DNA of 64,000 bases from Crassaminicella indica (GTDB lineage: Bacteria; Bacillota; Clostridia; Peptostreptococcales; Thermotaleaceae): contig NZ_CP078093.1 in the NCBI RefSeq assembly GCF_019203185.1, positions 1,116,001 to 1,180,000 of the forward strand, read 5' to 3'. The position numbers and the translations under genes are program-made. The notes below the pieces were generated by a model. The model ran no database searches. It saw only the letters and a list, made by a program, of their open reading frames with translations, and was not told where the DNA came from. Shown one piece after another: positions 48,157 to 55,731 of this stretch (the stretch's first letter is position 1; each line of letters begins with the position of its first letter).

Positions 48157-49383
48157 TTAAACTAATTTTACTTGATGATATACTTTTTTGCCTTTTTTAA
48201 TCATGATGGTATCATCTTTAAAATCTTCTTCTTTAACTATATGCTTTATATCTGTAATTTTTTTGCCGTCTAAAGCTATTCCACCTTGCTGAATCAATCT
48301 TCTTGCTTCGCTATTTGATGAAGTAAGCTTAAGCTTTGTAAGAAGTGCCATAAGCCCTATACCTTCTGCAAATTCAGAACGTGGTATTTCAGTAGCTGGA
48401 ATATTTTCACTTGCAGGACCTTTACCAAATAATGCTTTTGCTCCTTCTTGTGCTTTTTTCGCTTCTTTTTCACCATGAACAAGCTTTGTTACTTCATATG
48501 CAAGAATTTCTTTTGCTTTATTGATAGCTGCTCCTTCTAGAGAACCCAATTTTTTGACTTCATCCATTGGAAGGAATGTAAGAAGGCTTAAGCATTTTTC
48601 TACATCTGCATCGTCTACATTTCTCCAGTATTGATAAAAATCATATGGAGATGTTTTTTCAGGATCAAGCCAAATAGCACCAGATTCTGTTTTACCCATC
48701 TTCTTTCCTTCACTTGTTGTAAGCAACGTAAAGGTCATACCGTAAGCAGGACTACTATCTATTCTTCTTATTAACTCAACTCCACCAAGAATATTAGACC
48801 ATTGATCATTGCCGCCAAGTTGCATTTTACAATTGTATTTTCTATGAAGCTCTAAGAAATCATAAGATTGCATAATCATGTAGTTAAATTCAAGAAAGGA
48901 CAATCCTTTTTCCATACGGCTTTTAAAGCATTCTGCTGTAAGCATTCGATTTACAGAGAAATGCTTTCCAACTTCTCTTAAGAAAGGAATATACTCAAGA
49001 TTCATTAGCCAATCTGCATTATTAACCATTATCGCTTTTCCTTCAGAGAAGTCTAGAAATTTTGAAAGCTGCTTTTTAAAGCATTCTGCATTATGTTTTA
49101 TTGTCTCTGGTGTCATCATTTTTCTCATATCTGTTTTTCCAGTAGGATCTCCTACCATTGCTGTTCCCCCACCGATTAGTACAATGGGTCTATGACCAGC
49201 CTTCTGCATATGCATCATTGTAATGGCTTGTAGAAAGTGACCAACGTGTAGACTGTCAGCAGTAGGGTCAAAGCCAATATAAAATGTAACGGATTCTTTT
49301 CCAAGAAGCTCTCTAATCTCATCTTCATGAGTAGTTTGTTCAATAAATCCACGTTCTTTTAGTACATCAAAAACATTTGTCAT
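48157..49383 (-). CDS. tyrS: Tyrosyl-tRNA synthetase
   Basis: 408 residues. It charges tRNA-Tyr. HIGH-type signature HVGHFLQ (as HxGH), [11 protein letters not shown] tyrosine pocket, GGNDQWSN, and the KMSKS-type loop KMGKT; C-terminal S4 RNA-binding domain ([18 protein letters not shown]). KMGKT rather than KFGKT/KMSKS is found in the TyrRS subgroup with a longer connective region. The start at 49383 follows AGGAGG. Expression is controlled by the upstream tyrosine T-box. Confidence 0.97.
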   Translation of the reverse strand: MTNVFDVLKERGFIEQTTHEDEIRELLGKESVTFYIGFDPTADSLHVGHFLQAITMMHMQKAGHRPIVLIGGGTAMVGDPTGKTDMRKMMTPETIKHNAECFKKQLSKFLDFSEGKAIMVNNADWLMNLEYIPFLREVGKHFSVNRMLTAECFKSRMEKGLSFLEFNYMIMQSYDFLELHRKYNCKMQLGGNDQWSNILGGVELIRRIDSSPAYGMTFTLLTTSEGKKMGKTESGAIWLDPEKTSPYDFYQYWRNVDDADVEKCLSLLTFLPMDEVKKLGSLEGAAINKAKEILAYEVTKLVHGEKEAKKAQEGAKALFGKGPASENIPATEIPRSEFAEGIGLMALLTKLKLTSSNSEARRLIQQGGIALDGKKITDIKHIVKEEDFKDDTIMIKKGKKVYHQVKLV

Positions 49384-49394
49384 GCTAAAACCTC

Positions 49395-49640
49395 CTTGTT
49401 TTTATAAAAAAAATAAAGGGTTTTATCATCCTAAGGACGAGAAAACCCGTGGTACCACCTTAATTCGCATAAAGCCTCTAACCACGATAACGAGTGGGAA
49501 CCGTCGAAGTTTTTAGCTTCGAAACTCCAGCCTGTAATTCATCTTACTATGTACTATAGACTTTTCAGCAACCAGTCTATTCTCTGAAATTGTAACCATA
49601 GCAGACTACTAAAAGCCTTCATTGTTTTTTACTATACAAC
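49395..49640 (-). ncRNA. T-box riboswitch (tyrosine) of tyrS
   Basis: On the minus strand the leader holds the invariant T-box sequence AAGGTGGTACCACGG (complement at 49447-49461) and then a terminator GGGTTTT / AAAACCC with TTTATTTTTTTT. The specifier loop reads GAATTACAG; TAC (49534-49536) is a tyrosine codon, matching the gene. Uncharged tRNA-Tyr should stabilise the antiterminator. A likely promoter TTGTCA ... TAATAT lies at about 49,655-49,681. Confidence 0.95.
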
Positions 49641-49734
49641 TATTCTATCCCATATTAACATAAGTATGTGTGTTATGACAAGATAGTGAAATAAATTGTT
49701 AAGAGAAAATTATTGAGGAAAATATTTCATTCTA

Positions 49735-49763
49735 TTGACAAGCTAATACAAAACTGTTAATAT
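49735..49763 (+). promoter_or_regulatory. Promoter of queT
   Basis: TTGACA (49735-49740), 17 bases, TAATAT (49758-49763). Start point near 49770, about 20 bases before the riboswitch. Confidence 0.75.
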
Positions 49764-49787
49764 GAAGGTTGTCATTTAATAAGACAT

Positions 49788-49826
49788 ATGTCAGTTCGCA
49801 ATATCCTGACATTAAACAAAACTACG
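49788..49826 (+). ncRNA. preQ1-I riboswitch
   Basis: Stem GTCAG (49790-49794) / CTGAC (49806-49810) with loop TTCGCAATATC, then the A-rich tail ATTAAACAAAACTA that folds back as an H-type pseudoknot. This is the compact preQ1 class I aptamer; the C before ATATC and the AAACTA end fit. The ribosome site GGAGGG follows directly, so preQ1 binding probably occludes it and blocks translation. Confidence 0.85.
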
Positions 49827-49838
49827 GAGGGTGAAAAA

Positions 49839-50306
49839 ATGAAAAAAACAAATTATTTAGTGCAGGCAGCATTGATTGGGGCTATTTATGCTGTACTTAC
49901 TATTGCGTTTGCACCTATTAGCTATGGGCAAATTCAAGTAAGAATATCAGAAGCCTTAACAATATTGCCGATGTTTACACCTGCTGCTATTCCAGGATTG
50001 TATGTTGGATGTATTGTAGCGAACATCTATGGCGGTGGGGGAATGATTGATATTGTATTTGGAAGCTTAGCTACACTTATTGCGGCATTTTTATCTTATA
50101 AGATGCCAAAGAAATGGTTAGTACCCATGCCACCTGTTATTGTAAATGGAATCATAATAGGCTTTATTCTAAATTACCTTTATGATTTGCCATTATTTAT
50201 TACAATGGGTTGGGTAACATTAGGACAATTGATTGCTTGTTATGGATTAGGATATCCATTAATGTTAACCTTAGAACGATATAAGGATAAAATTTTTAAA
50301 GCATAA
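49839..50306 (+). CDS. queT: QueT queuosine-precursor ECF S component
   Basis: 155 residues with five or six helices. Matches QueT (PF06177) by IGAIYAVLTIAFAPISYGQIQVRISEALTILP and YGGGGMIDIVFGSLATLIAA. It binds preQ1 or a related queuosine precursor for uptake through the shared ECF module, which fits the preQ1 riboswitch immediately upstream. The start at ATG 49839 follows GGAGGG by six bases; an upstream in-frame ATG at 49788 lies inside the aptamer and is not used. A GGGCC hairpin follows. Confidence 0.93.
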   Translation: MKKTNYLVQAALIGAIYAVLTIAFAPISYGQIQVRISEALTILPMFTPAAIPGLYVGCIVANIYGGGGMIDIVFGSLATLIAAFLSYKMPKKWLVPMPPVIVNGIIIGFILNYLYDLPLFITMGWVTLGQLIACYGLGYPLMLTLERYKDKIFKA

Positions 50307-50345
50307 AGGGCCGTCAGAAAATAAAAATTGGCCCTTCCTATTTCT
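50306..50345 (+). terminator. Hairpin after queT
   Basis: AAGGGCC / GGCCCTT with a 17-base loop; a short T-poor tail makes termination uncertain. The 98 bases after it may contain degraded transposase-like codons on the minus strand, but not convincingly. Confidence 0.5.
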
Positions 50346-50443
50346 CTCATTCCAGCATAATTCTACATCCTGCTCGTACCATTTTCCTACTATTATCTTT
50401 TTTACAGAAACAAGAGATAAATCGCATAGTTCTTTATGTTTTT

Positions 50444-50707
50444 TTAAAAAAATATCTTTCGTATACCAGTTATCACATAAAAAAATTGTTTGGTAATTGA
50501 TCGGTGGAATAAAAAAATAATTAACAAAATACAATATGTCAATTTTATTAAAACAATCACTTTAGCGTTTTTTGTTTGATTTTTCTTATCGTGGTTATTG
50601 TTTGATTTGAAAAAAAGAAAATCTATTTTATATATCCATAATATAAATAAACCAGAAGCAAGCAAAAAAGAAGAAAATATAACAATAAGTATTTGAACAA
50701 CTGCCAT
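50444..50707 (-). CDS. Orphan small membrane protein, unknown
   Basis: 87 residues with two hydrophobic segments (about 4-25, IVIFSSFLLASGLFILW; and 49-66) separated by a polar KSNNNHDKKNQTKN loop. AAGGAG lies nine bases before the ATG. No family recognised. It follows 50742-50993 on the same strand after 35 bases, so the two are probably one transcript, perhaps started at the palindrome promoter at 51.5 kb. Confidence 0.6.
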   Translation of the reverse strand: MAVVQILIVIFSSFLLASGLFILWIYKIDFLFFKSNNNHDKKNQTKNAKVIVLIKLTYCILLIIFLFHRSITKQFFYVITGIRKIFF

Positions 50708-50741
50708 TTATAACAACTCCTTGTTTTAAATCAATATCATT

Positions 50742-50993
50742 TTACTTCAAGAAAATAAAATGAATAATAAAACCTAAAGTTAATACAAGTATGCTTAAAA
50801 ACATAAACAAGACACCTTTTTGGGCCGCTTTTCTATTGTAACTGTTATCTTTTTTTGATGTAAAAAAGGATAAGTGAAACGTCCAATCAAATATAGACTT
50901 ATACGATACCCCAATAACAGCCAAAACTATAGAAATATCTATAAGAATATGAAATATTACATTTGCAAACTGTGGTTTCATATTTATAATCAT
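50742..50993 (-). CDS. Orphan small membrane protein, unknown
   Basis: 83 residues with two hydrophobic segments (about 10-30 and 60-80, LFMFLSILVLTLGFIIHF) and a basic middle (KKDNSYNRKAAQKG). AAAGGA lies directly at the first ATG; a second in-frame ATG 12 bases later (50981) may be the true start. No family recognised. It lies 110 bases after the secreted orphan 51104-51403 on the same strand. Confidence 0.6.
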   Translation of the reverse strand: MIINMKPQFANVIFHILIDISIVLAVIGVSYKSIFDWTFHLSFFTSKKDNSYNRKAAQKGVLFMFLSILVLTLGFIIHFIFLK

Positions 50994-51103
50994 TCCTTTC
51001 CCTGGGTGAAAGGTAAAAACTGTTTATGCAAGTGGTAATGGTAGGAATCTTTGGAATTATTTAATTCTTTTAAGTTCTAAAAACACTCCATTTCGTACCA
51101 CAA

Positions 51104-51403
51104 TTATATCAAGTCATCATCTTTCACTATCATTTTTTTATAAAAAGGATTTTCACATATTTGATCGGCATAACTAGCTATTTCTTTGGAATAGACTATC
51201 TTTTTGCCTAACATTTCAACAATATCTTCTTTGCCATAAATACTAGGTATTCCTTTAGGAGTAATATTTTTCTGAACTATCCATTCTCCATAAAAGTCTT
51301 CAGTAGTTGTCTTTATATTATCTATGCCTACATTATGTATATCCTTATTATATATAGCTGTCATTAAGATAACTATTATTATAGTTATTTTAAGAGTCTT
51401 CAT
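51104..51403 (-). CDS. Exported protein, possibly truncated, of an uncharacterised clostridial family
   Basis: 99 residues. N-terminal signal peptide (LKITIIIVILMTAIY), then FYGEWIVQKNITPKGIPSIYG and MLGKKIVYSKEIASYADQICENPFYKK. The pattern Y-x-GxW-x-(V/I)xK ... IGKKxxYS ... CENPxY occurs in small exported proteins of Firmicutes that are usually longer, so the C-terminus may be lost after KKMIVKDDDLI. The palindrome promoter element copy 3 lies about 70 bases upstream. It may be the first gene of a three-gene transcript with 50742 and 50444. Confidence 0.65.
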   Translation of the reverse strand: MKTLKITIIIVILMTAIYNKDIHNVGIDNIKTTTEDFYGEWIVQKNITPKGIPSIYGKEDIVEMLGKKIVYSKEIASYADQICENPFYKKMIVKDDDLI

Positions 51404-51473
51404 TCATTGCACTTTCTTTCTATTTTTTTATTTTCAAATATCTATTTATGAATATGTATACTTTTATCATTAA

Positions 51474-51514
51474 CCATTAGTTTAACGTATATTATCCTAT
51501 TCTATTATACCACA
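51474..51514 (-). promoter_or_regulatory. Shared promoter/palindrome element, copy 3
   Basis: Minus strand: extended -10 TGTGGTATAAT, 16 bases, then CGTTAAACTAATGGTTAA. About 65 bases from here upstream, including CCATTTTTTAGC, are almost identical to copy 6 at 55.69 kb. Confidence 0.7.
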
Positions 51515-51570
51515 TTCAATTCCATTTTTTAGCATTTATAGTATTCATATTGCTGTTATTTTAACTTCTT

Positions 51571-51773
51571 CATTTTGTGTTTGCACCAAAATATAGAAGA
51601 CAAATAATATATGGAAAATCAAAACGGATATAGGTAAAATAATAAGAAAGGTATGTGAACAAAAGGGAGTAGAAATAATAGAAGCTAATGCATGTAAGGA
51701 TCATATACATATGTTAGTGGAAATCCCTCCTAAATTAAGTGTATCGCAATTTATGGGATATAAAAATGGGTAG
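51571..51773 (+). pseudogene. IS200/IS605-type TnpA (Y1 transposase) remnant
   Basis: HFVFAPKYRRQIIYGK, then a one-base frameshift near 51615, then IGKIIRKVCEQKGVEIIEA and CKDHIHMLVEIPPKLSVSQF. DHIHMLV is the HUH metal-binding motif of Y1 transposases. The N-terminus and the C-terminal catalytic tyrosine region are missing. It runs in the same frame directly into a Tn3 transposase remnant, so one element probably landed beside or in the other. Confidence 0.85.
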
Positions 51774-52199
51774 CTGTTAACAGAAGAACAGAGACTTGAA
51801 TTTACTCAAAGACCACAGAATATAAGTTAGTGGGAAATAGAAAAATAGTATACTTTTACAGATCATGACTTAGAAATTATAAACCATCATAGGAGAGACT
51901 ATAATAAAATAGGTTTTGCTCTTCAACTAGGAATGCTACGGAATCTAGGTTGTAGCTTAAATGATATAAGTGATGTACCTAATTCAGTTCTAAATTATAT
52001 ATCTGAACAATTAAGTATTAACCCAATAGAATTAAAATATTATGCTCAAAGAGAAAATACTAGACGTGAACATCTTCAGGAAATACGGGAAACCTATGGT
52101 TATAGAAATTTCGCTGATGAAGCCTATGAATATCTTTTGAAATTAATATTGCCTGCTTCTAACAAAAGAGCAGAAGCTTCAAATAGAGATGATTATTAA
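51774..52199 (+). pseudogene. Tn3-family transposase N-terminal domain (DUF4158) remnant
   Basis: LTEEQRLEFTQRPQNIS-stop-WEIEK-stop-YTFTDHDLEIINHHRRDYNK then GFALQLGMLRNLGCSL and YISEQLSINPIELKYYAQRENTRREHL: the conserved N-terminal DNA-binding domain of Tn3 transposases. Two in-frame TAG codons (51828 and 51846) and loss of everything after about 140 residues make it dead. It is a third non-overlapping piece of Tn3-type transposase in this window. Confidence 0.85.
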
Positions 52200-52254
52200 T
52201 GGTTTAGGGGGGGTTATGATTTTCATAGAAACCATTTATAATTTGCAAATAAAA

Positions 52255-52698
52255 CTAATCTTCATGAAAGTTATCTAATATTTTAGAAATTTCTACCACA
52301 TTATAATTTTTAAATTTTATATTACCCCAAAAACATAAGGATTTTAAGATTATTTCTTGTTTATAGTTATTTAATTTCAATACACTATGAAATTTATTTA
52401 CTTTAATTAATTTATAGTTTATATTATTTTCAATAAAATAATTTTCTGTAGCTCTTAACATTTCTGACATATTTATCATAAAAATGCTATATCTATCTTT
52501 AAAAAATGGCAAAACTGAACATAGCACTAAGGTATATATAAATATTTTTTTGATGTTTCCATTATAAACACTAATTAAACAACAGATTATAAAATATAAA
52601 ATTATCAAATAAAAATCTTTAAGAATGATTTTTTTTTTAGTAATCAATAATGTCATACTAAAAATAATAAATAATAGTAATACAATCAGTTCAATCAT
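52255..52698 (-). CDS. Orphan membrane protein, unknown
   Basis: 147 residues. Three N-terminal hydrophobic segments (about 2-19, 28-45 and 50-64), then a soluble tail with a Met/Glu-rich helix (SEMLRATENYFIENNINYK) and ending DNFHED. No family recognised. AAGGAG lies 12 bases before the ATG. Promoter element copy 4, the most symmetric palindrome, lies directly upstream. Lower GC than the core genes. Confidence 0.65.
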   Translation of the reverse strand: MIELIVLLLFIIFSMTLLITKKKIILKDFYLIILYFIICCLISVYNGNIKKIFIYTLVLCSVLPFFKDRYSIFMINMSEMLRATENYFIENNINYKLIKVNKFHSVLKLNNYKQEIILKSLCFWGNIKFKNYNVVEISKILDNFHED

Positions 52699-52718
52699 AA
52701 TTTAAAAGATCTCCTTAA

Positions 52719-52759
52719 CCATTAGGTTAACGTATAATATACATTCCTACTATATCACA
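52719..52759 (-). promoter_or_regulatory. Shared promoter/palindrome element, copy 4
   Basis: Minus strand: TGTGATATAGT (-10), 17 bases, then TTAACCTAATGGTTAA, a perfect palindrome (arms TTAACC/GGTTAA), running into AAGGAG. This copy defines the motif best. Confidence 0.7.
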
Positions 52760-52899
52760 ATCTTCTTATACTATAAATTTTTAATGGTTGCTTTTTCTAT
52801 TTCAATTAAATCATCTCATAAATATATTATATCTTCATTATACTAAACAAAACCCAAAACGGTACGCACGGTGGTGTGAGAGGACAGTAATTAAAATAA

Positions 52900-53316
52900 T
52901 TAATTACCTTCTACTCGATTATATTTGATTTTTATATTGTTTGACAAGTATTTTTTTTTTATAACATTAAATTCTTCGCATTTATAAACTATAATTAATG
53001 TTTTGGTATTTTCCCATTTAATATCTATAAAACTTGAATGATTTCCGATGAAAACATTTCCTACATTATGATTTGTAAATTTTTCTCCTTTTTTAAGTAT
53101 TGAAACTTGAGGACTTTTACTCGTTGTAGCTCCAGCATCTCTGATAAATCCTATAGCTATGTATTTATTATTAGGACAAGTTGCTTTCTTTATAATCTCA
53201 TTCTCGGCAATACAAAAAATATCATTTATATTATTGAATATGTACTTTAGCATCAGTAATGATATTATTATTAATATTAATAGTAGTATCTTTTTGAAAC
53301 TAAATAGTTTATACAT
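52900..53316 (-). CDS. DUF5412-like exported protein
   Basis: 138 residues. N-terminal membrane anchor (KKILLLILIIISLLMLKYIF), then a beta-rich domain with CPNNKYIAIGFIRDAGATTS-KSPQVSILKKGE and GNVFIGNHSSFIDIKWENTKTLII, the pattern of DUF5412 (SPxxKY...DAGATTxxSxQVSI). Function unknown; probably an extracytoplasmic beta-sandwich. GGAGGG is six bases before the ATG. Promoter element copy 5 lies upstream. Confidence 0.72.
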   Translation of the reverse strand: MYKLFSFKKILLLILIIISLLMLKYIFNNINDIFCIAENEIIKKATCPNNKYIAIGFIRDAGATTSKSPQVSILKKGEKFTNHNVGNVFIGNHSSFIDIKWENTKTLIIVYKCEEFNVIKKKYLSNNIKIKYNRVEGN

Positions 53317-53350
53317 TGTTTACCCTCCAGTGAAAGTTTATGATAATAAG

Positions 53351-53389
53351 CATTAGTTTAACGTAAAATATCTACTGCCTATTATAGCA
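53351..53389 (-). promoter_or_regulatory. Shared promoter/palindrome element, copy 5
   Basis: Minus strand: TGCTATAAT, 17 bases, then CGTTAAACTAATGCTTA. Upstream of the DUF5412-like gene. Confidence 0.65.
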
Positions 53390-53458
53390 TAATCCAAGGC
53401 GATTATTTCCAATTTTTTACTTGTTATTGCACTTTTTACACGAATCGTGGCCGTATCC

Positions 53459-53584
53459 CATAGCCATCAAGCAAAAAAATCTACTATGTACAAAAGAATT
53501 GATTTGGCAGATATAGCAATGAAAATGGATGCAGGCGAAATATTAGAATTAAAGGAAGTTAAATTCCTTAGCTTGATGGCTATG
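53459..53584. repeat. 14-bp perfect inverted repeat around a short ORF-like segment
   Basis: CATAGCCATCAAGC (53459-53472) and GCTTGATGGCTATG (53571-53584) flank 98 bases that could encode MYKRIDLADIAMKMDAGE-type sequence without a ribosome site. This lies in the 437-base gap 53317-53753. Possibly the relic of a small mobile unit or of an invertible segment. Confidence 0.5.
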
Positions 53585-53663
53585 TGTTATTACCCCAAGT
53601 AAGGAAAAATTAGCAACGGCATTGTATCTTATAGGACATGCCGTTCATGATGAGAAAACAACT

Positions 53664-53739
53664 GCAATATATATTGTGATAGTATATATTTGTATTTTCA
53701 TGCAATATATACTATTATAGTATATATTTGTATTTTCAT
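53664..53739 (+). repeat. Tandem 38-bp repeat with palindromic core
   Basis: Two adjacent copies (53664-53701, 53702-53739), each GCAATATATA...ATAGTATATATTTG followed by TATTTTCAT, with about four differences. The second holds the perfect palindrome ATATATACTA-TTA-TAGTATATAT. It ends right at the ribosome site of the gene at 53754 and looks like a double operator overlapping its promoter. Confidence 0.65.
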
Positions 53740-53753
53740 AGGGAGGGCTAAGT

Positions 53754-53987
53754 TTGAGTGGTTATTTCTTTATTTTTAAATTTTTATTTATTATTTTAGG
53801 ACTTCTAATAATACAGATCGCTGCGGGTTACTTTGTTTTTCCAGCTAAAATAAGATTGATGCCCTATTTTAATAAACTAGTTTCAAAAAAGTACTCCATA
53901 CCAAAAGCAGTGATTTTATTGGTATCTTTCTCAATTTTAATGCGTTTATTATTTTTATTAATAATTAAATCCAATTATGCAAATTAA
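53754..53987 (+). CDS. Orphan small membrane protein, unknown
   Basis: 77 residues, start TTG seven bases after GGGAGGG. Two hydrophobic segments (about 4-27, FFIFKFLFIILGLLIIQIAAG; and 53-72) with a conserved-looking FPAKIRLMPYFNKLVSKKY between. No family recognised. The tandem palindromic repeats directly upstream suggest tight control by a dedicated regulator that is not encoded nearby. Confidence 0.55.
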   Translation: MSGYFFIFKFLFIILGLLIIQIAAGYFVFPAKIRLMPYFNKLVSKKYSIPKAVILLVSFSILMRLLFLLIIKSNYAN

Positions 53988-54315
53988 TATTTACATTTAT
54001 TTTTTATTACCATTTTCAATGATATACGGATCTGACTCACTACCTGTTCTAGCTGTGAAAATCATAGATAATATGCTTAATGATACAAACGGTTTAATTC
54101 TTGAAGCCATTAGAGAAAGAACCTTAGCTGGGCTTTCAGCGGCAAGGGCTAGGGGAAGAGTTGGCGGCAGACCACCTGTAATGGATACAAATAAAATTGC
54201 TATGGCCAAATCCATGATGGCTGACAAAAGTATCTCTGTTAAAGATATATGCAAAGCTTTTGGTGTGTCAAAATCAACTCTATACAAATACTTAAGTGAA
54301 GACAAAAAGGCTTAG
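53977..54315 (+). pseudogene. Recombinase C-terminal remnant with helix-turn-helix
   Basis: From about residue 40 the frame reads LILEAIRERTLAGLSAARAR, GRVGGRPPVMDTNKIAMAKS and ISVKDICKAFGVSKSTLYKYLS: the C-terminal E-helix and Hin-like helix-turn-helix of serine resolvases. The first 38 residues are unrelated AT-rich sequence and no catalytic domain is present, so it is a fragment that happens to have an open frame; a stand-alone DNA-binding peptide cannot be excluded. It overlaps the 3' end of 53754-53987. Confidence 0.7.
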
Positions 54316-54344
54316 AACTATCGCATGACGGATGCAATAGTTCT
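54314..54344 (+). terminator. Hairpin after recombinase remnant
   Basis: AGAACTAT / ATAGTTCT with an inner GCAT / ATGC pair; no T tract. Confidence 0.4.
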
Positions 54345-54668
54345 AATGGAATATCTAAAATCCAATTAGAAGCTCTTATACAATTATGTCAGTACTTATG
54401 TAACAAATATAGTATCAGTACTATAAAGGGTCATAGGGAATTAAGATCTACTTCTTGTTCTGGACTAAACTTTCCTTTAGGGGAAGTTAAACGGACAGTA
54501 TGCAGTATCTCATATGGCGATTGTAATTTTAATACTTATACCGTAAAAGCAGGAGATATCCTATGGTCTATATCAAAATCATTTAATATGACAGTCAATG
54601 AACTGATGAAGTTGAATGGTTTGAAGAATAGTTTGATCCATCCAAATCAAGTGTTACGAATTATGTAG
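54339..54668 (+). pseudogene. Amidase (N-acetylmuramoyl-Ala) C-terminal part with LysM, 5'-truncated
   Basis: 110 codons without a usable start. IQLEALIQLCQYLCNKYSIS then TIKGHRELRSTSCSGLNFPL is the C-terminal end of the amidase_2/PGRP fold (the late GHxELxxTxCPG motif, here CSG), followed by a LysM domain YTVKAGDILWSISKSFNMTV and NGLKNSLIHPNQVLRI. The N-terminal zinc-binding half is absent, so the lytic enzyme is dead. Such amidases are common in prophages and spore-formers; this looks like a phage or sporulation lysin remnant. Confidence 0.75.
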
Positions 54669-54701
54669 AAAATAAAAAAACAAAAAAAGGAGAGATTTAT
54701 T

Positions 54702-54890
54702 ATGGCAAAAAGTTATATGTTAATGGATATCAGAAATGCCATATGGGATCATATGCGTGATAGACGAAATAGTTTTTATAATTTACCTGAAGATCATAAA
54801 ATAAAAATTTTATTTGAGATTCTTAGAATATATGGGAAAAGATATACAAGTCTATCATGGAAAATTGCACTACCTTATGATCATAAATGA
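54702..54890 (+). CDS. Small soluble protein, unknown
   Basis: 62 residues starting MAKSYMLMDIRNAIWDHMRD; basic and helical, with a Trp-rich core and ending SWKIALPYDHK. AAGGAGAG lies seven bases before the ATG and a terminator follows, so it is a real gene by signal. No family recognised. It lies directly after the truncated amidase. Confidence 0.6.
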   Translation: MAKSYMLMDIRNAIWDHMRDRRNSFYNLPEDHKIKILFEILRIYGKRYTSLSWKIALPYDHK

Positions 54891-54944
54891 AACTGCTCTT
54901 CTTCTTAACCTGTAACTGTGGAGAAAGGGCAGTTTTATATATTA
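54890..54944. terminator. Terminator after small gene, shared with convergent orphan
   Basis: AAACTGC / GCAGTTT, strengthened by CTCTTCTT / AGAAAGG pairs; T-rich on both sides. Confidence 0.7.
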
Positions 54945-55648
54945 TTTTTGTATAAAAGTAATAAATAAGGAATGTAATAATTTAGAAACATATATATAAG
55001 CATCGATATACTCAATATATTTTTTTTAATCTTCACGTTTCTTTTAGTATATTTATTTATAATAATAAGTCCTGTTAATATACCTATAGGAATTCTCAAA
55101 TCCCATAAATATATTGAGAAGCAATAACTTATATAAAATGCAAATATTTTAATGAAAAACCAATTTTCATTTTCTACATTTTTGGACTTTATAATTAATA
55201 CCAGTAGCAATATCGACAGCATAAAAACTAATCTATAGATTAAACATATTTTTTCAAAATGAAAATAAAATCTTTTTGCAAATCCTTCTGAACTTATTAG
55301 TGTGAGTTCAGCTGTGTGATTATTCCATTCAATCTTACAATTTTCAGTAGTAAGCATACTTCCATCATTATTTATAAATGTTTTAAATATCATATGTCTT
55401 AAAATATCATATTTGCTTTTATAAAGTACGGATACAGTATTATCACCTAAAAGAACAGCGCCTTCATCTTGAACAATTAATTGATAATAACCATCTTTTG
55501 AGCTAGATATCCCTATATTCTGTACAGATAAAAATGTCCATAGTACGTTGGTTGTAGTAATTATACATAACAAAATAATACTAACATTTATGAAACTTTT
55601 TTTTATTTTTGATATAGCTCTATTAATTATATCTATACAAAATTCCAT
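54935..55648 (-). CDS. Orphan membrane protein, unknown
   Basis: About 237 residues. An N-terminal anchor (about 18-38, SIILLCIITTTNVLWTF), an extracytoplasmic region of about 100 residues (LIVQDEGAVLLGDNTVSVLYKS ...), then four C-terminal hydrophobic segments. No family recognised. The start at 55648 follows AAAGGTG by nine bases. Promoter element copy 6 lies 45 bases upstream. Confidence 0.68.
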   Translation of the reverse strand: MEFCIDIINRAISKIKKSFINVSIILLCIITTTNVLWTFLSVQNIGISSSKDGYYQLIVQDEGAVLLGDNTVSVLYKSKYDILRHMIFKTFINNDGSMLTTENCKIEWNNHTAELTLISSEGFAKRFYFHFEKICLIYRLVFMLSILLLVLIIKSKNVENENWFFIKIFAFYISYCFSIYLWDLRIPIGILTGLIIINKYTKRNVKIKKNILSISMLIYMFLNYYIPYLLLLYKNNI

Positions 55649-55690
55649 TATGATCAACACCTTTATTATTTTGTAAAAAAATTATACTGA

Positions 55691-55731
55691 CCATTAGTTT
55701 AACGGATATTATCTTATTCTATTATACCATA
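55691..55731 (-). promoter_or_regulatory. Shared promoter/palindrome element, copy 6
   Basis: Minus strand: ATGGTATAAT, 16 bases, then CGTTAAACTAATGGTCA. Almost identical to copy 3 over about 65 bases. The 379-base gap 55649-56027 holds this, a repeat-like TTCAAAACTC and a terminator. Confidence 0.7.

Noticed and set aside
50271-50534. Minus-strand frame of 87 codons across the queT 3' end (contains DNWYTKDIFLKKHKELCD)
   Set aside because: It overlaps queT and the hairpin after it, has no ribosome site, and its slight similarity to IS4-type transposase segments is too weak to name. Possibly a remnant, not listed as a gene.
52200-52254. Possible Tn3 terminal inverted repeat (GGGGGGGTTATGATTTTC)
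   Set aside because: It follows the transposase remnant, but no matching inverted partner or known Tn3 end sequence could be recognised.
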